From CADCWK01 sp964244115 (GTDB taxonomy: Bacteria; Chloroflexota; Chloroflexia; Thermomicrobiales; UBA6265), in contig CAXTHM010000092.1 of NCBI GenBank assembly GCA_964244115.1, positions 1 through 13,243 of the forward strand: a stretch of DNA of 13,243 bases, given 5' to 3'. Each line of letters opens with the position of its first letter. Positions within the stretch are counted from its first letter, which is position 1. The translations under genes were made by a program, and so were the position numbers. The notes beneath the pieces are model-generated. The model saw only the letters and a program-made list of their open reading frames with translations. It had not been told where the DNA came from and ran no database searches. Positions 7,882 to 13,243 of the stretch are shown here, in pieces.

Positions 7882-9744
7882 ATGTCCGCCCGCGCACGCA
7901 GCGTCCCGCTACCAGTCGATGACACCGAGACGATCCGGGACCGCCGCGGGACCGCCCGCCGGCTGATCGGCGAACTCCGCGGCTACCGGCCCCAGCTCCT
8001 GAACGCCGGCGTCTGGGTCATCCTCGGCGCCGTCACGCAGGCCGCCACCCCGGCCCTGATCGGCGAGGCGATCGACGGCCCGATCACCGACCGCGACTCC
8101 GGCCGGCTGCTGCTCTACGTCGTCATCCTGGTCGCGATCGCCCTCGCCGGCGCCTTCGCCACCCGGATGCAGGTCGTCCGGGTCGGCATCATCGGCCAGC
8201 GCGTCCTGCAGGGGTTCCGCCAGCGGCTGTTCGACCACTTCCAGCGGCTGCCGCTGAAGTTCTTCGGCAAGCAGCCGATCGGTGACCTCGTCAGCCGGGT
8301 CAGTTCCGATGTCGACACGATCAACCAGTTCATCAGCCAGGGGCTGAGCCAGTCGATCGGCCAGGTCGTCGGTCTGATCGCGACGATCATCGCGATGCTG
8401 ATCTACGACTGGCGGCTGGCCCTCGTCAGCTTCACGATCCTGCCGCTGCTGCTGCTCGCCACGACGATCGTCTCCCGCCGGGCCCGGGTGGCCTACCGCG
8501 TCACCCGCCGGACGACCGGCGCCGTGACGGCCTCGCTGCAGGAGGAGATCAGCGGCATCCGGGAGACGCAGGCATTCAACCGGGCCGACTACAACATCGA
8601 CCGGTTCGACGGGCAGAACCGGGAGAACTACGACGCCAACGTCAGCGCCGTCCGGATCAGTTCGGCCCTCGCCCCAGCCGTCGATCTGCTCAGCACCGTC
8701 GCGACCGGGATCGTGCTGGCCTACGGCGGCTGGCAGGTCTACCGCGGCAACCTCGAGGTCGGCACGCTGGCGGCCTTCCTGATCTACGTCCAGACCTTCT
8801 TCCGGCCGATCCAGCTCCTGTCGCAGGTCTACACGCAGGCCCAGTCGTCGCTGGCCGGGGCCGAGCGGATCTACAACATCCTGGACTCCCCAGCCGAGGA
8901 GCCCGACCCGGCCTCGGCGATCTCGCTCACCGGGACGACGGTCCGGGGCGAGGTCCGGTTCGAGGGCGTCACCTTCGGCTACGAGCCCGGCCGCGACATC
9001 CTCCACGACATCGACGTCACGATCCTGCCGGGGCAGACGGTCGCGATCGTCGGGCCGACCGGCGCCGGCAAGACGACGCTGGTCAACCTGATCCCACGCT
9101 TCTATGAGCTGCCGGCGGACGGTGGTCGGATCACGCTCGACGGCCGCGACACCCGCGAGATCCACAAGGACAGCCTGCGGGAGCAGACCGCGCTCGTCCT
9201 GCAGGAGCCGTTCCTGTTCGCCGGGACGGTCCGGGACAACATCGCCTACGGCCGACCCGCGGCGACGGACGGGCAGGTCGAGGCGGCCGCGACGGCCGTC
9301 CAGGCCGACACGTTCATCCACGAGTTGCCGCACGGCTACGAGACGGTGCTGGAGGAGGGCGGCGGGGGCCTGAGCGAGGGCCAGCGCCAACTGCTCGCCT
9401 TCGCCCGGGCGGTCCTCGTCGACCCGCGCGTCCTGATCCTGGACGAGGCCACCAGCCGGATCGACACCCGGACCGAGGCGCTGATCCAGACCGCGCTCCA
9501 GGCGCTACTCTCCGGCCGGACGAGCATCGTGATCGCCCATCGGCTCAGTACCGTCCGCAACGCCGACCTGATCCTCGTCATGTCCGATGGCCGGATCGTC
9601 GAGCAGGGCCGTCACGAGGAGCTGATCCGGCTGGACGGCCTCTACGCCACCCTCTACAACCGCCAGATGCGCGACACCAAGCGGGACCCGGAGACGATCG
9701 CGGCCCGCCCCGCGATGGCCTCCACCCCGGCGTTTGGCGGGTAG
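7882..9744 (+). CDS. ABC exporter half-transporter, subunit 2 (catalytic ATP site)
   Basis: The protein has 620 residues, in the usual half-transporter arrangement of six membrane segments followed by an ATPase domain. Walker A GPTGAGKT is at residues 391-398, the Q-loop is in LVLQEPFLFAGT, Walker B is LILDE with catalytic Glu522, and the H-loop His is 553. The signature is LSEGQ (497-501) instead of LSGGQ. In a heterodimer this altered signature faces Walker A/B of subunit 1, completing the degenerate site. The normal LSGGQ of subunit 1 pairs with the intact Walker A/B here to form the working site. Start ATG 7882 is supported by GGGAGGG at 7867-7873. It is co-transcribed with subunit 1. It should act in the cytoplasmic membrane, exporting an unknown substrate. 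Confidence 0.95.
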   Translation: MSARARSVPLPVDDTETIRDRRGTARRLIGELRGYRPQLLNAGVWVILGAVTQAATPALIGEAIDGPITDRDSGRLLLYVVILVAIALAGAFATRMQVVRVGIIGQRVLQGFRQRLFDHFQRLPLKFFGKQPIGDLVSRVSSDVDTINQFISQGLSQSIGQVVGLIATIIAMLIYDWRLALVSFTILPLLLLATTIVSRRARVAYRVTRRTTGAVTASLQEEISGIRETQAFNRADYNIDRFDGQNRENYDANVSAVRISSALAPAVDLLSTVATGIVLAYGGWQVYRGNLEVGTLAAFLIYVQTFFRPIQLLSQVYTQAQSSLAGAERIYNILDSPAEEPDPASAISLTGTTVRGEVRFEGVTFGYEPGRDILHDIDVTILPGQTVAIVGPTGAGKTTLVNLIPRFYELPADGGRITLDGRDTREIHKDSLREQTALVLQEPFLFAGTVRDNIAYGRPAATDGQVEAAATAVQADTFIHELPHGYETVLEEGGGGLSEGQRQLLAFARAVLVDPRVLILDEATSRIDTRTEALIQTALQALLSGRTSIVIAHRLSTVRNADLILVMSDGRIVEQGRHEELIRLDGLYATLYNRQMRDTKRDPETIAARPAMASTPAFGG

Positions 9745-9778
9745 CACGACCCCACCAGATGTATTCGGCGCCACTGCG

Positions 9779-9784
9779 TACAAT
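9779..9784 (+). promoter_or_regulatory. Possible -10 box before hicA1
   Basis: TACAAT differs from the -10 consensus at one base and lies 45 bases before the hicA1 start, in the short gap after the exporter operon. The region 17 bases upstream has no clear -35 box. Weak evidence. Confidence 0.3.
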
Positions 9785-9829
9785 AGATCGTGTGGCCAGG
9801 GAGCCGAGCAGACAGGATCCATCACGGCC

Positions 9830-10087
9830 GTGGGCAAGCTCGACAAACTGATCGCGGAACTCCTGCGAGATGACCCACCGCGTGAGATGGCCTGCCGGGA
9901 TCTCGCGACCGTCCTCGGATTCTATGGTTGGACCGAACGTGAGGCAGCCGGGTCGCATATTCGATGGCGCAAGAGCGGTCACCGGGCACTGACCATCTCC
10001 ATCCACGGGGATCGGAGAGGAGCCAGAGTCGGCAAAGCGTCTATCCAAGACGTAATCGATGCCATCTCCGACCGGCGACTGGTCTGA
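9830..10087 (+). CDS. hicA: HicA-type toxin (mRNA interferase), module 1
   Basis: The protein has 85 residues. HicA toxins are small double-stranded-RNA-binding-fold ribonucleases that cleave mRNA and are held inactive by HicB. The conserved core is visible: a helix (CRDLATVLGFYGWTEREAA), then GSH with the likely catalytic His43, the strand pair RWRKSGHRALTISIH, and a closing helix (VGKASIQDVIDAI). I chose GTG 9830, with a weak AGGA about 13 bases upstream, because it gives the normal family length. An in-frame TTG at 9734 would add 32 unlikely residues and overlap the exporter gene. The partner hicB1 starts 91 bases downstream. HicA sequences diverge strongly, so assignment rests on the GSH motif, length and neighbour. 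Confidence 0.8.
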   Translation: MGKLDKLIAELLRDDPPREMACRDLATVLGFYGWTEREAAGSHIRWRKSGHRALTISIHGDRRGARVGKASIQDVIDAISDRRLV

Positions 10088-10150
10088 TTCGATGCGTATA
10101 GGTGGGCATCGCCTCACGACGTTCCTGGAGCGTCCTCTCCTCCGAATGCA

Positions 10151-10165
10151 TGAGGAATCTCCTCA
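10151..10165. promoter_or_regulatory. Inverted repeat next to the hicB1 ribosome site
   Basis: TGAGGA-atc-TCCTCA is a perfect 6-base-arm repeat just before the AAGGAG at 10165-10170. It could be an operator for HicB or a small hairpin that limits hicB1 translation. Arms this short also arise by chance. Confidence 0.25.
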
Positions 10166-10170
10166 AGGAG
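10165..10170 (+). promoter_or_regulatory. Ribosome binding site that sets the hicB1 start
   Basis: AAGGAG lies 8 bases before ATG 10179. In-frame ATGs further upstream (10059, 10092, 10147) lack such a site, and the earliest overlaps hicA1. Confidence 0.7.
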
Positions 10171-10178
10171 TGACTACG

Positions 10179-10802
10179 ATGGTTGCCGTTGATACGACAG
10201 AACGTCGGAGCGCGACCGAATGGGTCGCCCCTGATCCGCTCCCGATTACCCAACCCTTCTCGCTGGAGGACGTTCTGGCTCGCACGTACGCATTCGTCGC
10301 CACGCCCTCGACTCTGGGCGGGTGGGACATCACGTTCCCGGATCTCCCGGGCTGCAGCAGCCACGCCCGGAACTGGGAAGAGGTCGGGCCAATGGCTCGC
10401 GAGACGTCCCAACTCTGGCTCACCGGGACCTATGAGGACAACTACCCGATTCCGGATGTCTCCGACTGGTTGCCGGATTACCGGGCCAAGGGCGCCCCGA
10501 ACCGGTTCAGTGAGCGGGTCGGCCGGATCGACGGTCTGCCGGACCCCGGGCCGGAGCCGATCTACAGCGTCGAGCAGGTCGCCGATGTCCTCGACCTGAG
10601 CCGGCGGCGGGTCCAGAAGATCGCCCAGGATCACGACCTCGGCCGTCTCGTGTCGGGTGTCAGGCTGTTCAGCCCGAGCGATGTCGACACGATGCGTCGT
10701 AACCGTCGCCCGGTCGGGCGTCCGGCAAGGGAGGTCGCTGCCACGACCAACGGCCAGGCGCCAGAGGAGGCAGCGATCCATGGTGATCAACCTGTCGGTT
10801 GA
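10179..10802 (+). CDS. hicB: HicB-type antitoxin with C-terminal HTH, module 1
   Basis: The protein has 207 residues. The HicB domain, a partial RNase-H-like fold that binds the toxin, is at about residues 35-90. It has YAFVATPSTLGGWDITFPDL followed by PGC and a helix ending LWLTGTYEDNYPIP. A linker leads to a helix-turn-helix at about 128-172 (IYSVEQVADVLDLSRRRVQK, then RLFSPSDVDTM) of the MerR/excisionase-like type, which would let the protein bind its own promoter. It is longer than most HicB proteins. It is a clear paralogue of the minus-strand protein at 11246-11866. It probably neutralises the HicA encoded just upstream and represses the operon. Its last 23 bases overlap the start of a CopG antitoxin remnant. 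Confidence 0.85.
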   Translation: MVAVDTTERRSATEWVAPDPLPITQPFSLEDVLARTYAFVATPSTLGGWDITFPDLPGCSSHARNWEEVGPMARETSQLWLTGTYEDNYPIPDVSDWLPDYRAKGAPNRFSERVGRIDGLPDPGPEPIYSVEQVADVLDLSRRRVQKIAQDHDLGRLVSGVRLFSPSDVDTMRRNRRPVGRPAREVAATTNGQAPEEAAIHGDQPVG

Positions 10803-11084
10803 CCTCGGCTACCCGACCGAGGCCCAGGGCGACCTCCCCGCGTTTCAGTCCATCGAGGAGGAAGCCGCGTTGTGGGACACCATGATCTGACGGACCTGTC
10901 CCTCCTGGCGAACGAAGACGACCAGCTTGCTGAACTGGATGCGACGGAACACCTTCTCGTCCTCCTGGATCGGGCCGACCGCGACGAGTTGGACCGTCAG
11001 TCGGAGCACAGGGGAATCGCACCAGCCACGCTCGCCCAGGACTGACTCCATCAGCGGCTTCGGCAGCGCATGAAGGGTGGCTGA
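10780..11084 (+). pseudogene. CopG/RHH antitoxin gene, frameshifted and with a stop
   Basis: ATG 10780 has a strong GAGGAGG at 10764-10770 and overlaps the end of hicB1. The first 36 residues read LPAFQSIEEEAALWDT and then stop at TGA 10888-10890. The family hallmark is WDTHDLTDL. Reading one base back from 10881 restores HDLTDLSLLANEDDQ and continues to the ribbon-helix-helix part (LLDRADRDELDRQSEHRGIA, PATLAQD). It then meets TGA at 11043, where the family has Trp (a TGG), and continues LHQRLRQRM to TGA 11082-11084. Restored length is about 101 residues, normal for CopG-type antitoxins, which bind their own promoter and a RelE/BrnT-like toxin. No toxin partner is seen. The lost base is a C in a CCC run, so a sequencing error could explain the frameshift but not the second stop. 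Confidence 0.75.
10860..10907 (+). repeat. Copy 1 of a 49-base repeated copG segment
   Basis: This stretch matches 12663-12711 at all but one substitution (TTGTGG against TTCTGG) and one missing C. It covers the EAAxWDTHDLTDLSLL core of the CopG antitoxin. Confidence 0.9.
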
Positions 11085-11112
11085 TCAGGTGGGGGTGGTG
11101 TTTCGAGTATCG

Positions 11113-11154
11113 TCGGACATGGCTTCTACACCCCTCCCACGTGAAGATGTCCGA
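11113..11154. other. Long imperfect hairpin between the convergent toxin-antitoxin modules
   Basis: TCGGACAT (11113-11120) pairs with ATGTCCGA (11147-11154). CTTC (11123-11126) pairs with GAAG (11143-11146), and AC (11128-11129) with GT (11141-11142). That makes 14 pairs with three unpaired bases on one side and an 11-base loop. It lies between the end of the plus-strand copG remnant and the end of minus-strand hicB2. It may be a two-way transcription end, though there is no T run on either side. Confidence 0.45.
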
Positions 11155-11245
11155 TATCGGGCGGGAGCTTGGGAAGTCGGGGCCGGCAGGAAGGCACTGA
11201 CACCGGCGTTCGGCGGGTAGAAGCGAATGGTCGGCGGCGACCGAC

Positions 11246-11866
11246 TCACTTGGCCGCAGGGGCAAGGGTGGCACCCGAACGGGAACCGGACCGTCCGGAG
11301 GGTTCTTCTGATGCCGTGTCTTCCCTTGCCGTGTCTTCCCTGTCGGATCGCATCCGTCGATCTGTTCGAAGACGAAGTGTGTCCAACTCGGATGCTGTGA
11401 AGAGTCGTGCGTTATTGACCTTCGTTCCCACGCCCAATTCCCGGGCGATCTGATGGACACGACCACGAGTGATGCCGAGCGCTTCGGCAACGTCCTCGGC
11501 GGTGAAGATCCGTTCGTGAGCCGGCTCCGGGAGTCCGTCCAGCCGGGAGATCGGAACGCTGTGGTCGTGCTCGAATGGCTCCCATTCATAGGTTGGATCG
11601 GGGATCGGGTGGTTGTCGTACCACTCACCTTCGAGCCAGAGTGCCGACGCTTCGCGCGCCTGTCGACCGATGTCCTCCCACGTTTCGGCAAAGCTCATAC
11701 ATCCCGGTAGGTCCGGGAAAAGAATCCCGAAGCCGCCATCCGGATCTGGGCTTGCGACGAACGGATATTGCCGGTTGAGCACGTCCTCGAGCGGAATGGG
11801 TTGAGTGACCGGCAGATCGGATCTGGCGACCCAGCCGCCGGAGGTAACGATGATCGTCGTAGCCAT
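11246..11866 (-). CDS. hicB: HicB-type antitoxin with C-terminal HTH, module 2
   Basis: The protein has 206 residues and is a paralogue of the HicB at 10179-10802. Shared parts are DLPVTQPIPLEDVLNRQYPF, then DGGFGILFPDLPGC (about residues 43-56), LWLEGEWYDNHPIPDP, the RLDGLPEP linker, and a helix-turn-helix at about 120-165 (IFTAEDVAEALGITRGRVHQ, then RLFTASELDTLR). The tail is Ser/Arg/Glu-rich and carries a duplicated REDTA. ATG 11866-11864 was chosen because AAGGA lies 8 bases upstream; the frame is open for 63 bases more, to 11929. It follows hicA2 by 59 bases. It should bind and inhibit the HicA of its own module and repress the module's promoter. Confidence 0.87.
   Translation of the reverse strand: MATTIIVTSGGWVARSDLPVTQPIPLEDVLNRQYPFVASPDPDGGFGILFPDLPGCMSFAETWEDIGRQAREASALWLEGEWYDNHPIPDPTYEWEPFEHDHSVPISRLDGLPEPAHERIFTAEDVAEALGITRGRVHQIARELGVGTKVNNARLFTASELDTLRLRTDRRMRSDREDTAREDTASEEPSGRSGSRSGATLAPAAK
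11312..11341. repeat. Perfect 15-base tandem duplication in hicB2
   Basis: TGCCGTGTCTTCCCT occurs twice in a row (11312-11326 and 11327-11341). It lies in the tail of hicB2 and adds five residues in frame (two copies of REDTA), beyond the DNA-binding domain. Probably a recent slippage event. Confidence 0.9.
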
Positions 11867-11925
11867 CTCGCAATCCTTCAGGATGAGGAGCCCCATGGAT
11901 GCCGGCCTGGACCTGCTCATCGGTA

Positions 11926-12168
11926 TCACTCTTCTGGCCGTCGAATGCGCATCGCGATCGATTTCAGCGCCGGCCGTCTGACCTGCCGGCCATTGCTCGT
12001 CGAGACGACGATCGGTCTGGGTTCTTCAGGCTTATCGAACTTGTGATGATCACCGTTTGCCCCCCGATACGTCCAACCATCATCTTCCAGGACCCAACGG
12101 ACATCCGGGAACCGCATGTCGGCTGGTATTGCGAGCAGTTCCCGTCGCCTCTTGTCGTCCGGATTCAT
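11926..12168 (-). CDS. hicA: HicA-type toxin (mRNA interferase), module 2
   Basis: The protein has 80 residues. The HicA core is clear: a helix before DDGWTYRGANGDHHKF (residues 29-44), with His41 in the catalytic GSHH-like position (here GDHH), the strand RPIVVSTSNGRQV, and a closing helix (VRRPALKSIAMRIRR). The start ATG 12168-12166 has AGGA directly adjoining it, an unusually short spacing, so translation may be inefficient; an internal ATG at residue 18 would cut the first helix. The first gene of a minus-strand pair with hicB2, it converges on module 1. It shares only the family core with HicA1, while the two HicB proteins are much more alike. Confidence 0.83.
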   Translation of the reverse strand: MNPDDKRRRELLAIPADMRFPDVRWVLEDDGWTYRGANGDHHKFDKPEEPRPIVVSTSNGRQVRRPALKSIAMRIRRPEE

Positions 12169-12210
12169 TCCTGTCCCGTCCGGTCGACACGACGCTGCTT
12201 GTTTACAGAC

Positions 12211-12216
12211 ATATTA
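12211..12216 (-). promoter_or_regulatory. Possible -10 box of hicA2
   Basis: Read on the minus strand, TAATAT lies in a locally AT-richer stretch (about 12195-12245), 42 bases before the hicA2 start. No good -35 box at 16-18 bases was found. Position and composition suggest a promoter area, not a firm site. Confidence 0.3.
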
Positions 12217-12381
12217 CCCGATCGGAAAGACAACACACATGGCACGATGCGATCGATTCGGAGAGGGGAAATCTGATCCGGGATACCGTCTGGACGCACG
12301 ACCAGCAAACCACCGAATCTGCCCGACGACTTATCTGGTCTTGGGGAACCTGAGGCGAAGCGAGCCCCCATCGATCCGCCG

Positions 12382-12658
12382 CTACCTCGCTTGACACTGG
12401 GAGCAGAGCCCGAACAGGACGAGATGGTCGGTGCTGATCTGGAACCTTACCGGTACTGGTTGCGGACCGCCATTTCGACGCCGGACAGGTCGTCGGCCGC
12501 GATCTCATGCTTGCAGCCGCACTGTCGGCAACGGAGGTAGGGGTGCGGCGCCTCGTGGGCGACCTCGTACTACGGCTCCGCGTCGCCGGTGTCGGCCACC
12601 ACCACGACGTCAGCGTCGACGATCATGTGCAGGGACCGGTAGACGGTCGGGCGCCCAG
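12382..12658 (-). pseudogene. Fur-family metal-responsive regulator, remnant
   Basis: The minus strand carries the back two-thirds of a Fur-type repressor. The recognition-helix end GRPTVYRSLHMIVDADVVVV comes first, then a stop (TAG 12572-12570) where Tyr is expected before YEVAHEAPHPYLRCRQCGCK. Then come ADDLSGVEMAVRNQY, a frameshift between 12450 and 12445, and FQISTDHLVLFGLCSQCQAR ending at TAG 12384-12382. Both zinc-site CxxC pairs (CRQC and CSQC) survive. The N-terminal DNA-binding part before GRPTVYR is missing; at that point the sequence changes to a copG fragment on the other strand. Intact Fur/Zur/PerR proteins sense iron, zinc or peroxide. One stop plus one frameshift plus a lost front end make a working product very unlikely. 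Confidence 0.75.
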
Positions 12659-12662
12659 CCCG

Positions 12663-12711
12663 GGAAGCCGCGTTCTGGGACACCCATGATCTGACGGACC
12701 TGTCCCTCCTG
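12663..12711 (+). pseudogene. CopG antitoxin fragment (copy 2 of the 49-base repeat)
   Basis: This piece reads in frame AAFWDTHDLTDLSLL, the hallmark of the CopG antitoxin family, and keeps the C that is missing from copy 1 at 10860-10907. Similarity ends abruptly on both sides: into the Fur remnant on the left and into non-matching sequence on the right. No start or ribbon-helix-helix part is found. It is a gene fragment that confirms the correct frame of the longer remnant. Confidence 0.75.
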
Positions 12712-12803
12712 ACGGAAGGGCAGCCCCGAGCAGAGACCGGTGGCGCAGCCAACTCCCCCGCAGGATCGCCAGGATCGCGAGGATCCCGGCCCGCGGCGCG
12801 ATT

Positions 12804-12819
12804 CGGTCAGGCCTGACCG
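12804..12819. promoter_or_regulatory. 16-base perfect palindrome
   Basis: CGGTCAGGCCTGACCG is its own reverse complement. It lies 125 bases before the ferritin-like gene, in a region without a supported gene. It could be an operator for a dimeric regulator. It has no T run and no loop, so it is a poor terminator. Confidence 0.3.
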
Positions 12820-12943
12820 GCACGCATCCGTCATCTGACCATGATCTGGTGCTGACACGCGTCCGTATCATGAGCGTGCCCCCGACAGGATGCTCCGGCA
12901 AAGCAGCCACCTCTCGCCAACCCCTCACCGAAGGAGCCTCATC

Positions 12944-13243
12944 ATGTCCCAGGCAATCGCCGACCGCTTCATGGCCGCCATCCGCGACGAGCGCGCCGGC
13001 ACCACCCGCCGGACCCTGCTCGGTACGTCCGCCCTCCTCGGCGGGGGCGCCGCCCTCGCCCTGACCGCGTTCCCGGCCTTCCGCGTCGCCGCGCAGGACG
13101 ACGGCCTCACCGCCGATCCCTACTTCGAGGACGACGGCATCGCCATCCTCAACTACGCCCTCACCCTCGAGCACCTCGAGGCGACCCTCTACCGCGAGGC
13201 CCTCGCCACCTTCACCGCCGACGACTTCGACGGCGGTCAGACG
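12944..13243 (+). CDS. Tat-exported ferritin-like domain protein, C-terminus outside the window
   Basis: The first 100 codons are present. Start ATG 12944 follows AAGGAG (12931-12936) at 7 bases. Residues 1-50 are a twin-arginine signal: TTRRTLLGTSALLGGG (about 20-35), a hydrophobic stretch, and a likely cleavage near RVAAQ. The mature part starts the ferritin-like helical bundle with DDGIAILNYALTLEHLEATL followed by YREAL, the pattern of the Ferritin_2 (DUF4439-like/PF13668) group in which Glu and His in such helices can bind a metal pair. The protein would be folded in the cytoplasm, possibly with its metal, and exported. The role of this group is not well established. The gene is cut by the right edge. 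Confidence 0.85.
   Translation, partial: MSQAIADRFMAAIRDERAGTTRRTLLGTSALLGGGAALALTAFPAFRVAAQDDGLTADPYFEDDGIAILNYALTLEHLEATLYREALATFTADDFDGGQT

Noticed and set aside
7909..9390. A 493-residue minus-strand open frame
   Set aside because: It is antisense to the second exporter subunit and has the Arg/Asp/Gly-rich composition of a shadow frame. The exporter frame has all ABC motifs.
9734..9829. Longer hicA1 start at TTG 9734
   Set aside because: It would overlap the exporter stop, start with a rare codon, lack a ribosome site, and add 32 residues not expected for HicA. GTG 9830 fits the family length.
10845..11051. A 68-residue minus-strand frame across the copG remnant
   Set aside because: The plus strand shows the CopG hallmark WDT/HDLTDL and a ribbon-helix-helix part. 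The minus frame is its antisense.
11119..11220. A 33-residue open frame ending TPAFGG, like the end of exporter subunit 2
   Set aside because: The shared DNA is only about 18 bases with one mismatch, which is expected by chance in GC-rich DNA of this length. The frame overlaps a hairpin and has no ribosome site.
12165..12371. A minus-strand frame whose TGA overlaps the hicA2 ATG (ATGA)
   Set aside because: The overlap looks like operon coupling, but the frame has no recognisable domain and only a distant, weak ribosome site. Its composition looks random.

Overview
The window is high-GC bacterial DNA, probably from a Chloroflexota bacterium of the Thermomicrobia/Sphaerobacter type. This is inferred from style, not from a marker gene: secreted proteins with TPVA/GTPVA and acidic ASDDS linkers, a Tat-exported ferritin-like protein, and GAGGAG/AAGGAG ribosome binding sites. 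Two 10-base N runs, one after a 12-C homopolymer, indicate a draft or metagenome assembly. No rRNA, tRNA, CRISPR array or intact insertion sequence was seen.

Left part (1-4360): a family of related secreted proteins on the minus strand. One copy is cut by the window's left edge (1-948), one lacks its front end (2155-about 2580) and one is complete (3113-4360). The unit is an export signal followed by a roughly 150-residue domain with two cysteines, used twice around a low-complexity linker. The function is unknown; the fold may be PsbP/LpqN-like. An unrelated plus-strand hypothetical gene (1333-1962) lies among them.

Middle (4623-9744): a PIG-L family zinc deacetylase on the minus strand is divergent from a two-gene operon encoding a heterodimeric ABC exporter. 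The first ABC subunit has Asp for the Walker B Glu and Gln for the H-loop His. The second has LSEGQ instead of LSGGQ. Together these make one degenerate and one consensus ATP site.

Right part (9830-12720): a toxin-antitoxin region. Two HicAB modules converge: hicA1-hicB1 on the plus strand and hicA2-hicB2 on the minus strand. Both HicB proteins end in a MerR/excisionase-like helix-turn-helix and are clear paralogues. A CopG/RHH antitoxin gene overlaps the end of hicB1 but is broken by a 1-base frameshift and a stop. A second 49-base piece of the same gene lies at 12663-12711, where it abuts a decayed Fur-family regulator with a stop and a frameshift. The segment looks like an accessory island with gene remnants.

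Right edge (12944-13243): the start of a Tat-exported ferritin-like protein, preceded by a 16-base perfect palindrome.
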